A DNA stretch of 64,000 nucleotides from Shewanella piezotolerans WP3 (GCF_000014885.1 NC_011566.1:3019501-3083500), one strand, 5' to 3'; numbered from the stretch's first letter, positions 44,751-54,681 are shown. A program made the numbers and translations. The notes: generated from the letters alone by a model not told the origin.

Positions 44751-45922
44751 GCTTTACCTCCTGAGCCAATGGGGTCAGCCCCTGATTTACTACGACCATG
44801 TGTCTTTAGCTCAGTAACACCATTTATTGAATCACTCTGGTGTCGCTGTTGCCAAAGTGTCTTAGCTATTCTCTTAGCCACATCAATTTGAATATTGGAG
44901 TCCAGTAACATCAGAACAACCATCACATTAGTCATCACTGCTGCCTGTGCTCTGTGAGCTTCAGCTGAATCAAGAGCATCATCGCTATGGTTGTTAACAG
45001 ACAACGAAAGTTTATGCCAAAGTAATGATAGCCATTGAGGAGACAGCTCTGACGCAGTTGCTTTACGACCAACTAAGCCATCAAGCTGTGTAGGCAAAGC
45101 TATTTGACGCTGGCCACTTAGACTAAAAATGTTAATTGCTGTTGAGATCCTAGGGCTCAATTCACACTCGCCTTGATACCCCTTAAATATGGCAACGTTA
45201 GAGTGATGCAGCTCCGGCTCATTTTCGGCCATTAAGCGAGCCACATTAAAGTGAATATCATCTAACCCCGCGTGAAAATAGCTTCTAAGACTAACTGCTG
45301 CATTTGACGGATTGATACAGCGAATAGCACTTTGAAACAGACTTCTTAGACCAAGCTCTTGATGTATGTTGCTAAATGAGTTCACCAGTCCTGACAACGT
45401 GTCAGCATTGACATAGCAGATCCCAGCAGAGCTTAACGCAACATTAGCTTCCGCCGCAGATGAAACAGTACTAATTCCGAGTACTTCGACGAATTTTGCA
45501 ATATGTTGTCGATGAGGTAACGCCTTGTCATCCCCATGCAATAAAATCCGATATCCATGCAGTGCGAGTAGCTTGGCACTAAGCAGTAGGTACGGTAATT
45601 GATCGCGTTTAGCGCCATAGCAGGGCCAATCGATATCGACATCAAGCTGCTGCCAGCTACTATCTATTGTTGTTTTTAACGCAATAGCAGCGCCAGCAAT
45701 CTCTTCAGCACTCTCCCCCTTAACTCGCATCAACATTAGCGCCACACTTAGCTGAGTCACGTTGCCATAATTGTCGTAAAAACCACGAATGAGTTGGTAG
45801 CTTTCGAGAAAATTTAACGAACGAGAGCCCTTCTTTCCGCGAGCAAGGGTTCTGACTAGCTGTTTATACTCATAAGGTTGAGTAATATTCACTAATCGAC
45901 CTTCGGTGACGTGATTATCCAT
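44741..45922 (-). CDS. TrpD2/YbiB-type phosphoribosyltransferase-like protein
   Basis: A 393-residue homologue of anthranilate phosphoribosyltransferase (glycosyltransferase family 3, YbiB/TrpD2 branch). It has the N-terminal helical domain (SYQLIRGFYDNYGNVTQLSVALMLMRVKGESAEEIAGA) and a large domain with LHGYRILLHGDD, SLFQSAIRCINPSNA and VAIFKGYQGECEL. The TrpD signature GTGGD is not seen, so it is unlikely to make tryptophan; YbiB-type proteins bind nucleic acid in vitro. ATG 45922 overlaps the cobA stop by 8 bp. Its role in a nitrate operon is unknown. Confidence 0.82.
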   Translation of the reverse strand: MDNHVTEGRLVNITQPYEYKQLVRTLARGKKGSRSLNFLESYQLIRGFYDNYGNVTQLSVALMLMRVKGESAEEIAGAAIALKTTIDSSWQQLDVDIDWPCYGAKRDQLPYLLLSAKLLALHGYRILLHGDDKALPHRQHIAKFVEVLGISTVSSAAEANVALSSAGICYVNADTLSGLVNSFSNIHQELGLRSLFQSAIRCINPSNAAVSLRSYFHAGLDDIHFNVARLMAENEPELHHSNVAIFKGYQGECELSPRISTAINIFSLSGQRQIALPTQLDGLVGRKATASELSPQWLSLLWHKLSLSVNNHSDDALDSAEAHRAQAAVMTNVMVVLMLLDSNIQIDVAKRIAKTLWQQRHQSDSINGVTELKTHGRSKSGADPIGSGGKACA

Positions 45923-46829
45923 ATGCACGCTCAAGTGGTAAGTTGCTAGTCATTTGACCAAGGTCAAGTCCACTCATACAGTTAGCAAGTTCCTGGCCTA
46001 TAGCGACCACCTCACCGACAATCAACAATGTTGGACCTTCAACCTTTATCGCACCAGCCACATCAACCATATCTCTAATCGTTGTCGTGATTACCTGCTG
46101 ATCGGTGCGGCCACCATTAGAGATAAAAGCTACCGGCAACGATAACTTGGCACCTGCTTTTAATAAACCATGTGCGATATCTGCTGCTCTCTCTTTTCCC
46201 ATATAAAACACAAGTGTACTTTTTGATGCCAATAAACCGCCCCATTCGATAGCAGAGTCATCACAATGATGTCCGGTCACAAAAGTCACCGAGCGAGAAA
46301 CTTTTCTGTGTGTCAAAGGGACCCCAGCGCTTGCCGCGCAGCCTAAAGCGGCCGTGACACCAGCGATAAACTCACTTTTGATACCATGTTGAGCGAGGAA
46401 CAGAGCCTCCTCAGCGCCACGGCCAAATACATTTGGATCACCACCTTTAAGGCGAATAACCCCCTTACCTTGTTGGCTCAACTGAAGTAGTTTTAGGTTT
46501 ATCTGCTCCTGAGTCGCACTAGGCTCCTCATAGCGTTTCCCCATATAATGCAATTCGCAATCATCAGCCGCTAACTGTAAAATATCTCTACTCACCAAAT
46601 TGTCATAGACGATTGCCTGCGCACCGATAATGGCTCGTGCCGCTTTAATAGTCAGTAGATCAATATCACCGCAGCCTGCTCCAACTATCGCAATCCGGTT
46701 TTCATCAAAATCAACCGAATTCGGCATGGAAATTCTTTCATTAAACACTGAAAACAGGCCATTACTCAAACGTGGTTGAGCTAGATTATTCTCCAATTTC
46801 AATGGTTTATTTTTGGAATTCAGCATCAT
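45915..46829 (-). CDS. cobA: Uroporphyrinogen-III C-methyltransferase
   Basis: SAM-dependent SUMT that converts uroporphyrinogen III to precorrin-2, feeding sirohaem synthesis for NirB. The 304-residue product has family motifs IVGAGCGDIDLLTIKAARAI, ADDCELHYMGKR, VIRLKGGDPNVFGRGAEE and GVTAALGCAASAGVPLTHR. An N-terminal extension of about 40 residues precedes the domain. ATG 46829 overlaps the nasA stop by one base (TAATG) with GGAGG 7 bases upstream; the next ATG at 46826 is also possible. Confidence 0.95.
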   Translation of the reverse strand: MMLNSKNKPLKLENNLAQPRLSNGLFSVFNERISMPNSVDFDENRIAIVGAGCGDIDLLTIKAARAIIGAQAIVYDNLVSRDILQLAADDCELHYMGKRYEEPSATQEQINLKLLQLSQQGKGVIRLKGGDPNVFGRGAEEALFLAQHGIKSEFIAGVTAALGCAASAGVPLTHRKVSRSVTFVTGHHCDDSAIEWGGLLASKSTLVFYMGKERAADIAHGLLKAGAKLSLPVAFISNGGRTDQQVITTTIRDMVDVAGAIKVEGPTLLIVGEVVAIGQELANCMSGLDLGQMTSNLPLERAYG

Positions 46830-49594
46830 TAAGCAACCTCCCTGTTTGGTCTCTGCTTTTGTACAATCACAGCGTCAGCAATATCTTTAACTTGATTTAA
46901 GCAACTGCCGCAGACCGCACTGCACTTTAGTGTCTGTTGTATTTTTTCAATCAATGATGCAGCATTGTCGACCCCCATCGAGAGTTCCATATTCATCTGC
47001 GATTCAATGTCACACTGGGTGACCCCCGTACAGGCACACACTATTTGGCTGCGACCTGCACGCAGTATTTGATGTAATTTTTTTATTGAGTCGGCATTAA
47101 ACAATTGGTTTATCAGTACCTGAATAGCATCGCTATCAACATCTAATTGCTCAGTAGCTGCGATAACTAGCGTTTTAAGACGCCCTTTGTTGACGAAGCA
47201 TGTCACTAGCTTGTTTTGATGTTTCCACTGCATAACATGACTATTGGCGCTGGCTGATGATGAGCATTGTGTTGTATCAAGCTCTAAAAGAGGCTGACTA
47301 AACCCTTCATCTGCAGCGATGTGACGGCAAAACCCACCTTGAAGCTGCTGTTTAACATCCCAATACAGTCGCTTTGAATCGACTAAAGGTTGTCCCCACT
47401 CAATCCCCTGCTCAACAACTTTTATAGGCTTAATTTGTACCCATTGATTCTTAAACCCTGGTTGCTTTGAGTGGGGGTCTACAGCTACTGAAATAACACT
47501 ATTTACGCCACCACTTTTGCTAAATTGTGACGACCAATGCATAGATAAAAAAGCACTATTACTCTGTATTGATTGATCGATTACAACTCTGGCAATCAAA
47601 GGGGCGGTTAAGTTATCACAGACAAACCCAGCGAATTCGCCCTCAACAAGTCTATTCTTAATCGATGTTGACACATTTAGCCTAAGCTCCGGCTGATAAT
47701 CTGCAGCAGCCAGCTTGGCAATATGTCCTGTCTTCGTCATCGTATGCCACTGGTCCCGAGTACGACCACTGTTCAAACGCACTTTTTCAACGTTTAGAGA
47801 GCCATCATCAAAGGTGTGTGGTGCTATAGCCGATGTGAATGGCGTTTCGACAAATTGTGCCTTACCCGTTGGGGTTGCAAATACTCCATCATCAAACAGC
47901 CGTTTGTTTTTTTGCCCCATCGCGTCAATATCATCTATCGGCCATTGAGTCGGCACCAAATGCTGATATTGACTCGGTGTCAGATTTGCAAGTCCTGCAA
48001 TTGAGAACTGTTTCTGTGGAAAGTGCTGTTTTACACTTGCGCTTAGCTGAGCATATTCCTTGAAAATTTCGGCGCTGTTTTTAAAGTCAAATTCCGAGTC
48101 AAATCCAAGCGCTTTGGCTACTTCACACAACGCCCACCAATCGGCCTTTGAATCACCTTGGGGCTGCGCAAAGCGCCGTTGTCGACTTATGGTTCGTTCA
48201 CTATTGGTGACAGTGCCTGATTTTTCTGACCAACCCTGTGCCGGCAACAAAATATCAGCGTACTGTGCAGTATCGGTGTCTGCGGTGATATCTGATACCA
48301 CGACAAAGTCACACTCAGACAGTGCCTTCTTGACTAATTGTGTATCAGGCAAAGAAACCACCGGATTCGTCCCTAGGATCCACACAGCTTTTATCTTTCC
48401 GCTCGCCATCGCAGCAAACATTTCCGTTGCTGTTTGGCCTTTTGATTTTGGTAATTTATCAGTACGCCAATACTGAGCGATGAGTTGACGCTCCTCATCA
48501 GAAAACCCAAGGTGACAGGCTAGTTGAGTTGCCAGCCCACCGACTTCACGCCCGCCCATAGCATTTGGTTGCCCTGTTAGTGATAACGGCCCACAACCAG
48601 CTTGGCCAATATCCCCTAGCGCCAAATGGCAATTGATAATCGCGTTACTCGTATTAGTGCCTAATAATGACTGATTAACGCCTTGGCTGCTGGCGGTAAC
48701 CACTCTTTTATTTTGCAGGTACAAGGAGTAAAACTCTGTGATTTTATCAACCTCAAGACCTGTATGCTCTGCAACATCCGCAACTGTTAGGCTGTTTTGT
48801 TGCGCCGTTCTTAATGCTTGTTCGAACCCTTCCGTACAGTGCTCTATATATTGACAGTTAGTTTTATGATTACTTGCAATAGCACTAAGTAGACCGTTGA
48901 ACAAGTGCAGATCAGAGCCTGGTGTAAGCTGTAAATGCAGATCGGCTTGAGATGCAGTGGCAGTCACACGTGGGTCGATAACCACCAGTTGAGTGCCATG
49001 TTCAGCCCTAGCTGCCATTATTTTCTTAAATAGAATCGGATGTGTCCAAGCTGTATTAGCACCGACTAATACCACAACCTCTGCAAGTTGCAGATCCTCA
49101 TAACAACCTGGCACGACGTCCTCACCGAAAGCGCGTATATGCGCGCTTACCGCAGATGACATACATAATCTCGAATTAGTATCTACATTAGCGGTTCCGA
49201 GAAAGCCTTTTGCTAGTTTATTGGCAACATAATAATCTTCGGTGAGCAGTTGACCTGACAGGTAAAATGCAATTGATTCAGGACCATATTTAACCAAAGT
49301 GCTTTTGAGCTTTATCGCAATCTCTGATATCGCTGTATTCCAACTGATATTTTGATTATTGACAGTATTTTTTTGCATGCGTGGATATAACAGCTTGTTT
49401 GGCAAATTTAGGCTATCGATTAACGCTAAACCCTTGCCACACAAATCACCCGCATTTGCAGGGTGTTCAACATCCCCACTCACAGTAAAAAATTGCTTTA
49501 ATGAAGAATGTTTAGCTTGCTCTTTAAAGACCTTCTCTACTCTGATCCCGCATCCAACACCACAATATGCACAGGTTGTTTTACAGCTTGGCAT
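46829..49594 (-). CDS. nasA: Assimilatory nitrate reductase catalytic subunit
   Basis: Cytoplasmic molybdopterin-guanine-dinucleotide enzyme reducing nitrate to nitrite, 921 residues. The N-terminal [4Fe-4S] motif is CAYCGVGCG (Cys8, Cys11, Cys15) with a fourth Cys in NAGDLCGKGLA. Mo-bis-MGD domains include NTNSRLCMSSAV-type DTNSRLCMSSAV, GQPNAMGGREVGGLA and ILGTNPVVSLPD. A C-terminal BFD-like [2Fe-2S] domain (VCACTGVTQCD ... CSAVCGSC) occupies the last 70 residues, as in Klebsiella-type NasA. It has no Tat signal, as expected. It heads the operon behind a sigma-54 promoter. Confidence 0.95.
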   Translation of the reverse strand: MPSCKTTCAYCGVGCGIRVEKVFKEQAKHSSLKQFFTVSGDVEHPANAGDLCGKGLALIDSLNLPNKLLYPRMQKNTVNNQNISWNTAISEIAIKLKSTLVKYGPESIAFYLSGQLLTEDYYVANKLAKGFLGTANVDTNSRLCMSSAVSAHIRAFGEDVVPGCYEDLQLAEVVVLVGANTAWTHPILFKKIMAARAEHGTQLVVIDPRVTATASQADLHLQLTPGSDLHLFNGLLSAIASNHKTNCQYIEHCTEGFEQALRTAQQNSLTVADVAEHTGLEVDKITEFYSLYLQNKRVVTASSQGVNQSLLGTNTSNAIINCHLALGDIGQAGCGPLSLTGQPNAMGGREVGGLATQLACHLGFSDEERQLIAQYWRTDKLPKSKGQTATEMFAAMASGKIKAVWILGTNPVVSLPDTQLVKKALSECDFVVVSDITADTDTAQYADILLPAQGWSEKSGTVTNSERTISRQRRFAQPQGDSKADWWALCEVAKALGFDSEFDFKNSAEIFKEYAQLSASVKQHFPQKQFSIAGLANLTPSQYQHLVPTQWPIDDIDAMGQKNKRLFDDGVFATPTGKAQFVETPFTSAIAPHTFDDGSLNVEKVRLNSGRTRDQWHTMTKTGHIAKLAAADYQPELRLNVSTSIKNRLVEGEFAGFVCDNLTAPLIARVVIDQSIQSNSAFLSMHWSSQFSKSGGVNSVISVAVDPHSKQPGFKNQWVQIKPIKVVEQGIEWGQPLVDSKRLYWDVKQQLQGGFCRHIAADEGFSQPLLELDTTQCSSSASANSHVMQWKHQNKLVTCFVNKGRLKTLVIAATEQLDVDSDAIQVLINQLFNADSIKKLHQILRAGRSQIVCACTGVTQCDIESQMNMELSMGVDNAASLIEKIQQTLKCSAVCGSCLNQVKDIADAVIVQKQRPNREVA

Positions 49595-49632
49595 GATTTG
49601 CTTCCCCCCTCGTTTGCTTATATCACTGATAT

Positions 49633-49648
49633 CGCAAATCTCATGCCA
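49633..49648 (-). promoter_or_regulatory. Sigma-54 promoter for nasA
   Basis: TGGCAT (plus 49643-49648), five bases, TTGCG (plus 49633-49637) on the minus strand, with GG-N10-GC spacing. Transcription would start near 49622, about 28 bases before the nasA ATG. Confidence 0.7.
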
Positions 49649-49808
49649 TTCTATAAGCGACTGTTTTAAAAAGAGATAGGTTATATTGGACTCATATTTA
49701 AGGCGGTAATGTACTACAACAGGGCAAAGCTACGCACCGAAATCACGCAAGTCTTTGATAAATTTAAAAACCAAGCACTCACAAAGAGGTATTATGTTTA
49801 ATATGATT

Positions 49809-50074
49809 ATACCAATTGCATTAAAAGTTTGACCATTCAGCGGGAATTCAAAACGCTGTAGGCAAGTAGTGGGGTTTGAGCTAATAGTTATTCTATATCC
49901 AAATCCCACAGCGAAGCATACAGCGTTTTGAAACCCGCACTACGTGAGCCCCTCAGTCTTTCCACTTCTGCTTTGCATTGGCTTAAAAGGGAATAACCAT
50001 TTCTTTACCAATGCGCTTTGAATTGAAAAGGCTGAGGGGCTCTGAACTGGTCAAATACTTAATGCAATTGGTAT
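49809..50074. mobile_element. MITE-like element
   Basis: A 266-bp non-coding segment bounded by perfect 16-bp terminal inverted repeats, ATACCAATTGCATTAA (49809-49824) and TTAATGCAATTGGTAT (50059-50074). A TTA trinucleotide flanks the TACC/GGTA core on both sides and may be a target-site duplication. Two further nested inverted repeats lie inside: TTCAAAACGCTGTA / TACAGCGTTTTGAA (49847, 49919) and GAGCCCCTCAG / CTGAGGGGCTC (49946, 50032). There is no transposase. It lies 160 bp upstream of the nasA promoter. Confidence 0.75.
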
Positions 50075-50121
50075 TAGTAGAGTAATCACGTTTTGGGAGG
50101 GTTAAAGATAAAATTGAGGCA

Positions 50122-50150
50122 CAAAAAAACCAGCTATTAGCTGGTTTTTA
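50122..50150. terminator. Terminator of cctA
   Basis: CCAGCT (50130-50135) and AGCTGG (50139-50144) flanked by an A-run (50123-50129) and a T-run (50145-50149). It lies 17 bases past the cctA stop on the minus strand. Confidence 0.85.
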
Positions 50151-50166
50151 TAAGTAATATTTAAAA

Positions 50167-50514
50167 TTACTTAAGTGTTGACTCTGCAGTACGACCATCG
50201 TCATGACAGCTGTCACAAGTTGGCTTATCACCCACGTTCATTTCATGTGGTGCGTGACAATCAGCACACATTAACATGCCATCGTGTGGTTGATGGACTG
50301 CATCCATCTCATCTAATGTACCGTGACAAGATTGGCACTGCTCAAATTCGTATTCGCCATCTGCAGATGGAGAGCCGTCAGCGTGACACGCTTCACAACC
50401 ATCCATTTCAGCATGCATTTCAGCCAATTCTTGACCTTCAGCAAACACAGAAGGAGATAACGCTAATGCTGCGATTGCCGCACCAAAGATTGCACTTAGT
50501 AGTTTTTTGCTCAC
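50167..50514 (-). CDS. cctA: Small tetrahaem cytochrome c
   Basis: Periplasmic electron shuttle between inner-membrane quinol dehydrogenase and terminal reductases. The 115-residue precursor has signal peptide [20 protein letters not shown] to about AFAE-type VFAEG, then exactly four CxxCH haem sites: CEACH, CQSCH, CADCH and CDSCH. The layout and the ending CHDDGRT match Shewanella CctA/STC closely. The start is GTG 50514, preceded by GAGG at 8 bases; the frame extends further upstream to 50574 without a signal peptide. A terminator follows directly. Confidence 0.95.
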   Translation of the reverse strand: MSKKLLSAIFGAAIAALALSPSVFAEGQELAEMHAEMDGCEACHADGSPSADGEYEFEQCQSCHGTLDEMDAVHQPHDGMLMCADCHAPHEMNVGDKPTCDSCHDDGRTAESTLK

Positions 50515-50816
50515 AATTGTATCCTCATTTGATGTTCGCATAGTGGAAACTTTATAATTAAGTTTAGTTTCCATCTTGCGATCAATATTATTAGCACGAC
50601 TAAGCTTAATTTAGCTAAGCATTAGCTAATCCGCAACTAATTTAGGTTGAAGATCATATCATTGTGACTACTAGCAAAACGTGCGCTCCATCAAACTATG
50701 CCCCTCAATCGGGGCACGGAAAGTAACCAAACGTTATTTATCATCTTGATTTTGACTAATAAAAACACAATCCTTAACAACGTTACCCTAACTGTACTTC
50801 ATTAGCTATCACTGAA
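50515..50816. other. Intergenic region between htpX and cctA
   Basis: About 300 bp holding the cctA promoter (minus strand). An imperfect repeat of AGCTAA/TTAGCT lies around 50607-50632. A TGTGA half-site near 50665 suggests possible CRP-type control, but the partner half is not present. No ORF is seen. Confidence 0.35.
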
Positions 50817-51680
50817 TTAACTTGCGCGAAGAGCAGCGATACGCTTATCAAGTGGCGGGTGGCTCATCATCAATTCAGCCATTGATTTCTTGCCATTGAT
50901 ACCCAGAGCTGACATAGAAGCTGGCATAGCGCCTGTTTCAGGGCCTTGCTTTAGTCTATCAAGCGCAGCAATCATCTTCTCTTTACCCGCTAAACGTGCA
51001 CCACCTTCATCAGCTTTAAACTCTCGAATACGTGAGAAGTAAGCAACGATGATTGAAGCGAGAATACCAAATAGCATATCAAGAACAAACACCACTGCCA
51101 TATAAGCAAACATGCCAAGGCCTTCGCCCTCTTCATCATTACTGGCAACGAAATTGTTGATTATGCCTGCAACGACACGAGCAGCAAAAATAACGAAAGT
51201 GTTCACAACACCTTGAATAAGCGTCAACGTCACCATATCACCGTTAGCGACGTGGCTAACTTCATGGGCAAGTACCGCTTCTATTTCGTCATGATTCATG
51301 CCATAAAGCAGACCACTACTGACGGCAACTAAAGAATTGTTTTTGCTCGGGCCTGTAGCAAACGCATTGAATTCCTGCGATTGGTAGATCGCAACTTCTG
51401 GCATTTTAATACCAGCTTGCTCTGCTTGACGAGCAACGGTTTCAACTAACCAACGCTCAGTATTGTCACGGGGGTTTGTGATGACTTCACAGCCCATGGT
51501 TTTCTTTGCCATCCATTTAGAGATAGCCAAGCTGATGAACGCACCACCAAAACCGAAGATTGCCGCAAATACTAATAAGCCACTCATGGTTGATGTGTTC
51601 ACACCTAAGATAGACATCACGATTGATGCCACTAATAAGATCGCCATGTTAGTAGCAATCAGTAAAAATATACGCTTCAT
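50817..51680 (-). CDS. htpX: Membrane protease HtpX
   Basis: Zinc metalloprotease of the inner membrane that degrades misfolded membrane proteins together with FtsH. The 287 residues start with two helices ([20 protein letters not shown] and [19 protein letters not shown]), then the catalytic HEVSH at 139-143 (in [15 protein letters not shown]), two further helices, and the third zinc ligand region [10 protein letters not shown]. Length and residue numbering agree with E. coli HtpX. Monocistronic. Confidence 0.96.
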   Translation of the reverse strand: MKRIFLLIATNMAILLVASIVMSILGVNTSTMSGLLVFAAIFGFGGAFISLAISKWMAKKTMGCEVITNPRDNTERWLVETVARQAEQAGIKMPEVAIYQSQEFNAFATGPSKNNSLVAVSSGLLYGMNHDEIEAVLAHEVSHVANGDMVTLTLIQGVVNTFVIFAARVVAGIINNFVASNDEEGEGLGMFAYMAVVFVLDMLFGILASIIVAYFSRIREFKADEGGARLAGKEKMIAALDRLKQGPETGAMPASMSALGINGKKSMAELMMSHPPLDKRIAALRAS

Positions 51681-51975
51681 TTAAGCTCCTGTAGGATCAA
51701 AATAATCCTGATAAATACTCTTAAAGACATAATATGTCCGAATTTGTTTTTTTCAAGGGGAAGTGAGTAAAAAACAATACAACCGATTTAATTCTAGCTC
51801 AGTCGCTTTCTTTATCAGGTTTGGCTGATTTTATGCAGTTTTTATTAATCTAATCTTAATTAAGCTCAAAATTGACACTGATACGGATTAATCTTTTTTA
51901 ACAGAGAGATAGCCCTAACAAGAATGCACAAAATTACGTCGTTTGTAGGGCTATTAAAGAGAAAGGCGTTACGCT

Positions 51976-52641
51976 TTAAGCTAGAAGTGATACATCAATA
52001 TGTTCAGCCGCTTTTTCTGCAGTCGGATTTTCAAGATGAGGAATATGGCCAAGAAATGGGGCTGAGATCATCTGTTGCAAGGATGCTAAGTTTTCTAATT
52101 GGTTATCCATCTGAGAGTCAACTTGATTAGCGACCCAGCCAGCAATAACAAGGCCATCACGCTCAATCGCTTCAACAGTCAATAAAGCATGATTAAGACA
52201 ACCTAACTTCATGCCCACAACTAAGATAACTGGTAATTTCATCGCTTGCACCACTTCAGACATATAATGCCCATCACCTAAAGGTAAACGCCAGCCACCA
52301 GCGCCTTCAACAACAACAAAGTCTGCACCGAGATGATGCGCCATATTAAGTTGAGCTTGAATGCGGGTAGGACTCAACGTGACACTTTGTTCGGCAGCAG
52401 CGATATGCGGAGCAATAGCAGCGGCAAATGCAAATGGATTAATATCATCATAAGGTAGCTTAATGCTAGATGCTGCCATCAATGCTAGTGCATCGCTATT
52501 TCTTAAACCTTGCTCAGTATTCTCACACCCAGAAGCCACAGGCTTGAAGCCAACCGTTTCACCTTTTACCGCTGTTAACAATGCTGACGACACTAATGTT
52601 TTACCGCAATCAGTGTCGGTTCCTGTTACAAAATAAGTCAT
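51976..52641 (-). CDS. bioD: Dethiobiotin synthetase
   Basis: ATP-dependent carboxylase that closes the ureido ring of biotin precursor 7,8-diaminopelargonate. The 221-residue product has P-loop GTDTDCGKTLVSSAL at the start, KPVASGCEN and VEGAGGWRLPLGDGHYMSEV. It is last in the bioB-F-C-D run, 26 bp after bioC. Confidence 0.94.
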   Translation of the reverse strand: MTYFVTGTDTDCGKTLVSSALLTAVKGETVGFKPVASGCENTEQGLRNSDALALMAASSIKLPYDDINPFAFAAAIAPHIAAAEQSVTLSPTRIQAQLNMAHHLGADFVVVEGAGGWRLPLGDGHYMSEVVQAMKLPVILVVGMKLGCLNHALLTVEAIERDGLVIAGWVANQVDSQMDNQLENLASLQQMISAPFLGHIPHLENPTAEKAAEHIDVSLLA

Positions 52642-52667
52642 GCATACTCCAAGGTTTTCAGCCTTTA

Positions 52668-53438
52668 TTAACGCGTCTTTGTCGCTTTGATAAAACTGAT
52701 ATGATAAGTCAATGGTAGCCCTTCAGGGCGACGGTTTAACTCTGCCTTATTAACCAATTCTTGCCAATCTCCTCGCCCTCTCAATGTGACGTGGCGTTGA
52801 TTAAGCTGATGTTTAGGGTCAACGGTTGACGCCCCAACACCTTTAATAGACTGTAAAAGAGACTTAAAATCACTAAAGTAGACCGTTATGGCACGAGTAT
52901 CAATATCCACCCCCTCCCATAACTTTTTATCAAAACAGTGCTTAATCGCTTGTTCACTGTTAAAACTGTTGACGTTTAAACCTAAATTAGCCAATTGATA
53001 TAGGCTGTTCTCTGCAACAATACTGGCATTAAGCTCGCCACCAGCCTTTAGTACTCGATTAGCTTCATTAATCGCTACGGCGAGATTGCTACACCATTGC
53101 AATGCAATATTGGAATAGATGGTATCTATTGAGTCACAAAGCAGCGGTAAGCTTTGTGCATCACCACGAAGTCCATGGTACCCAGGAAAGTCAGCTTTAA
53201 GGGTATTGAGCATACCTTGTGCGATATCAACCCCGATCACGTCCTTTATAGCATTAAACGAACTAAAGTCTGTACCAGGACCACAGCCAAGATCCAGTAA
53301 GCGTGCGGAGGGTGACATCCGCTTGAACAGATGCTTCGCCGCTATTCGCTGCAAGACATCGTGTGAGTGATAAGAAGATGCCGCCGCAGAAAATCTATTG
53401 GCGACATTAGTAGTTAATTGCTCTTCCCCGAAATTCAC
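52668..53438 (-). CDS. bioC: Malonyl-ACP O-methyltransferase
   Basis: SAM-dependent enzyme that methylates malonyl-ACP to start pimeloyl synthesis. The SAM motif I is LLDLGCGPGTD (about residues 47-57), followed by VIGVDIAQGML and NRVLKAGGELNASIV. The 256 residues are typical. It starts with GTG 53438, preceded by GGA at 8 to 9 bases. The demethylating esterase BioH is not in the window. Confidence 0.92.
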   Translation of the reverse strand: MNFGEEQLTTNVANRFSAAASSYHSHDVLQRIAAKHLFKRMSPSARLLDLGCGPGTDFSSFNAIKDVIGVDIAQGMLNTLKADFPGYHGLRGDAQSLPLLCDSIDTIYSNIALQWCSNLAVAINEANRVLKAGGELNASIVAENSLYQLANLGLNVNSFNSEQAIKHCFDKKLWEGVDIDTRAITVYFSDFKSLLQSIKGVGASTVDPKHQLNQRHVTLRGRGDWQELVNKAELNRRPEGLPLTYHISFIKATKTR

Positions 53439-53493
53439 GTGATTACATCCTATACGCTATGGGAGTTTATAATCATGCAGTTAAACAAGACCG

Positions 53494-54681
53494 CTATTGG
53501 TCTTGTAATATACCTGCAAGTACGGCAACAAACGCGTGGATATCCTCTTCACAATGCTCTGCTGTTAACGTCACTCTTAATCTGGCGCTTCCCTGAGCCA
53601 CTGTTGGTGGTCTAATAGCACCAACCCAAAAACCGTGTTCTTTTAGCCTTTTAGCAATTGCCAGAGTCCTAGCACTATCACCGATAATAATAGGTTGTAT
53701 TGCAGTGGTTGACCCAGTTAATGCGATATTTGCAGCCTCACAGCTAGCAATAAAATTCACTACGTTAGCCTGCAGCTTTTCATTAAGTTGCGGCTTAGCA
53801 ATAATGGTATTGATGGATGCCGTCACCGCTGCTGCGTTTGCCGGTGAAAGTGCTGTCGAGTAGATATACTGCCGCGCATTTGCCACTAGGTAGTCAATCA
53901 AATCTTGGCTTCCGAGTATCGCTGCTCCCTGTCCGCCTAACGCTTTTCCAAATGTAACCACCTGCGCATCGATATGTATGTCGCTGGCCACCGTAGAGGC
54001 GCCCATGCCATGTTCTCCGATAACGCCAAAGCCGTGGGCATCATCGACAATGAACCAAGCTCCCTGCTGTTGACACAGTGCTGAAAGCTCTGCCAGCGGA
54101 GCTATATCACCATCCATACTAAAAACACTTTCGGTGATGACAGCGCACGGAGCGTAGCGTTCAACATTTTGACAAGCTGAGGCAACATCGTTGTGTATAA
54201 ATCGTTTTAATACCGCACCGCTATCTTGCAGGCCATCAATGACGGATGCGTGCACCAACTTGTCAGTGAGCACGGTATCTGAGCCATTAAACAAGGTTTT
54301 CATCAATGCATGATTCGCAGTAAAGCCCGAACAAAAAAGCAATGCGGCTTCATGTCCCGTTGCGTTACACAATGCTCGTTCGAGCTGTTGATGCGCTTGG
54401 TTATAACCAACAACCAGTGGTGAAGCGGCGCCGCCCACACCATAATCTTGCGCACCGCTATGCAGGGCATCAATCACTGTATGAGCTCTAGACAACCCGA
54501 GATAGTCGTTGCTGCTAAAATTAATATAGGGCAAGTCATCCACTTCAAAACAGCTGGCATGTTCGGGGTCTAGCATAACTTTAACCCGTTTTCTTAACAG
54601 CCCTTTGCCTGCCAAAGACCGATTAGCCTCCACCACTCTATCATTAAGCGGCTGTATTTTTTTCGTGGCAACATCAGACAT
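53494..54681 (-). CDS. bioF: 8-amino-7-oxononanoate synthase
   Basis: PLP enzyme condensing pimeloyl-ACP with alanine. The 395-residue product has INFSSNDYLGLSRA, SGFTANHALMKTL, FIVDDAHGFGVIGEHG and the PLP lysine in VVTFGKALGGQGAAI. ATG 54681 is taken as start; TTG 54693 is the in-frame alternative. It lies 103 bp after bioB. Confidence 0.95.
   Translation of the reverse strand: MSDVATKKIQPLNDRVVEANRSLAGKGLLRKRVKVMLDPEHASCFEVDDLPYINFSSNDYLGLSRAHTVIDALHSGAQDYGVGGAASPLVVGYNQAHQQLERALCNATGHEAALLFCSGFTANHALMKTLFNGSDTVLTDKLVHASVIDGLQDSGAVLKRFIHNDVASACQNVERYAPCAVITESVFSMDGDIAPLAELSALCQQQGAWFIVDDAHGFGVIGEHGMGASTVASDIHIDAQVVTFGKALGGQGAAILGSQDLIDYLVANARQYIYSTALSPANAAAVTASINTIIAKPQLNEKLQANVVNFIASCEAANIALTGSTTAIQPIIIGDSARTLAIAKRLKEHGFWVGAIRPPTVAQGSARLRVTLTAEHCEEDIHAFVAVLAGILQDQ

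Noticed and set aside
47715..48476. Several plus-strand ORFs within nasA
   Set aside because: They are antisense shadows of the long conserved nasA frame and lack ribosome sites.
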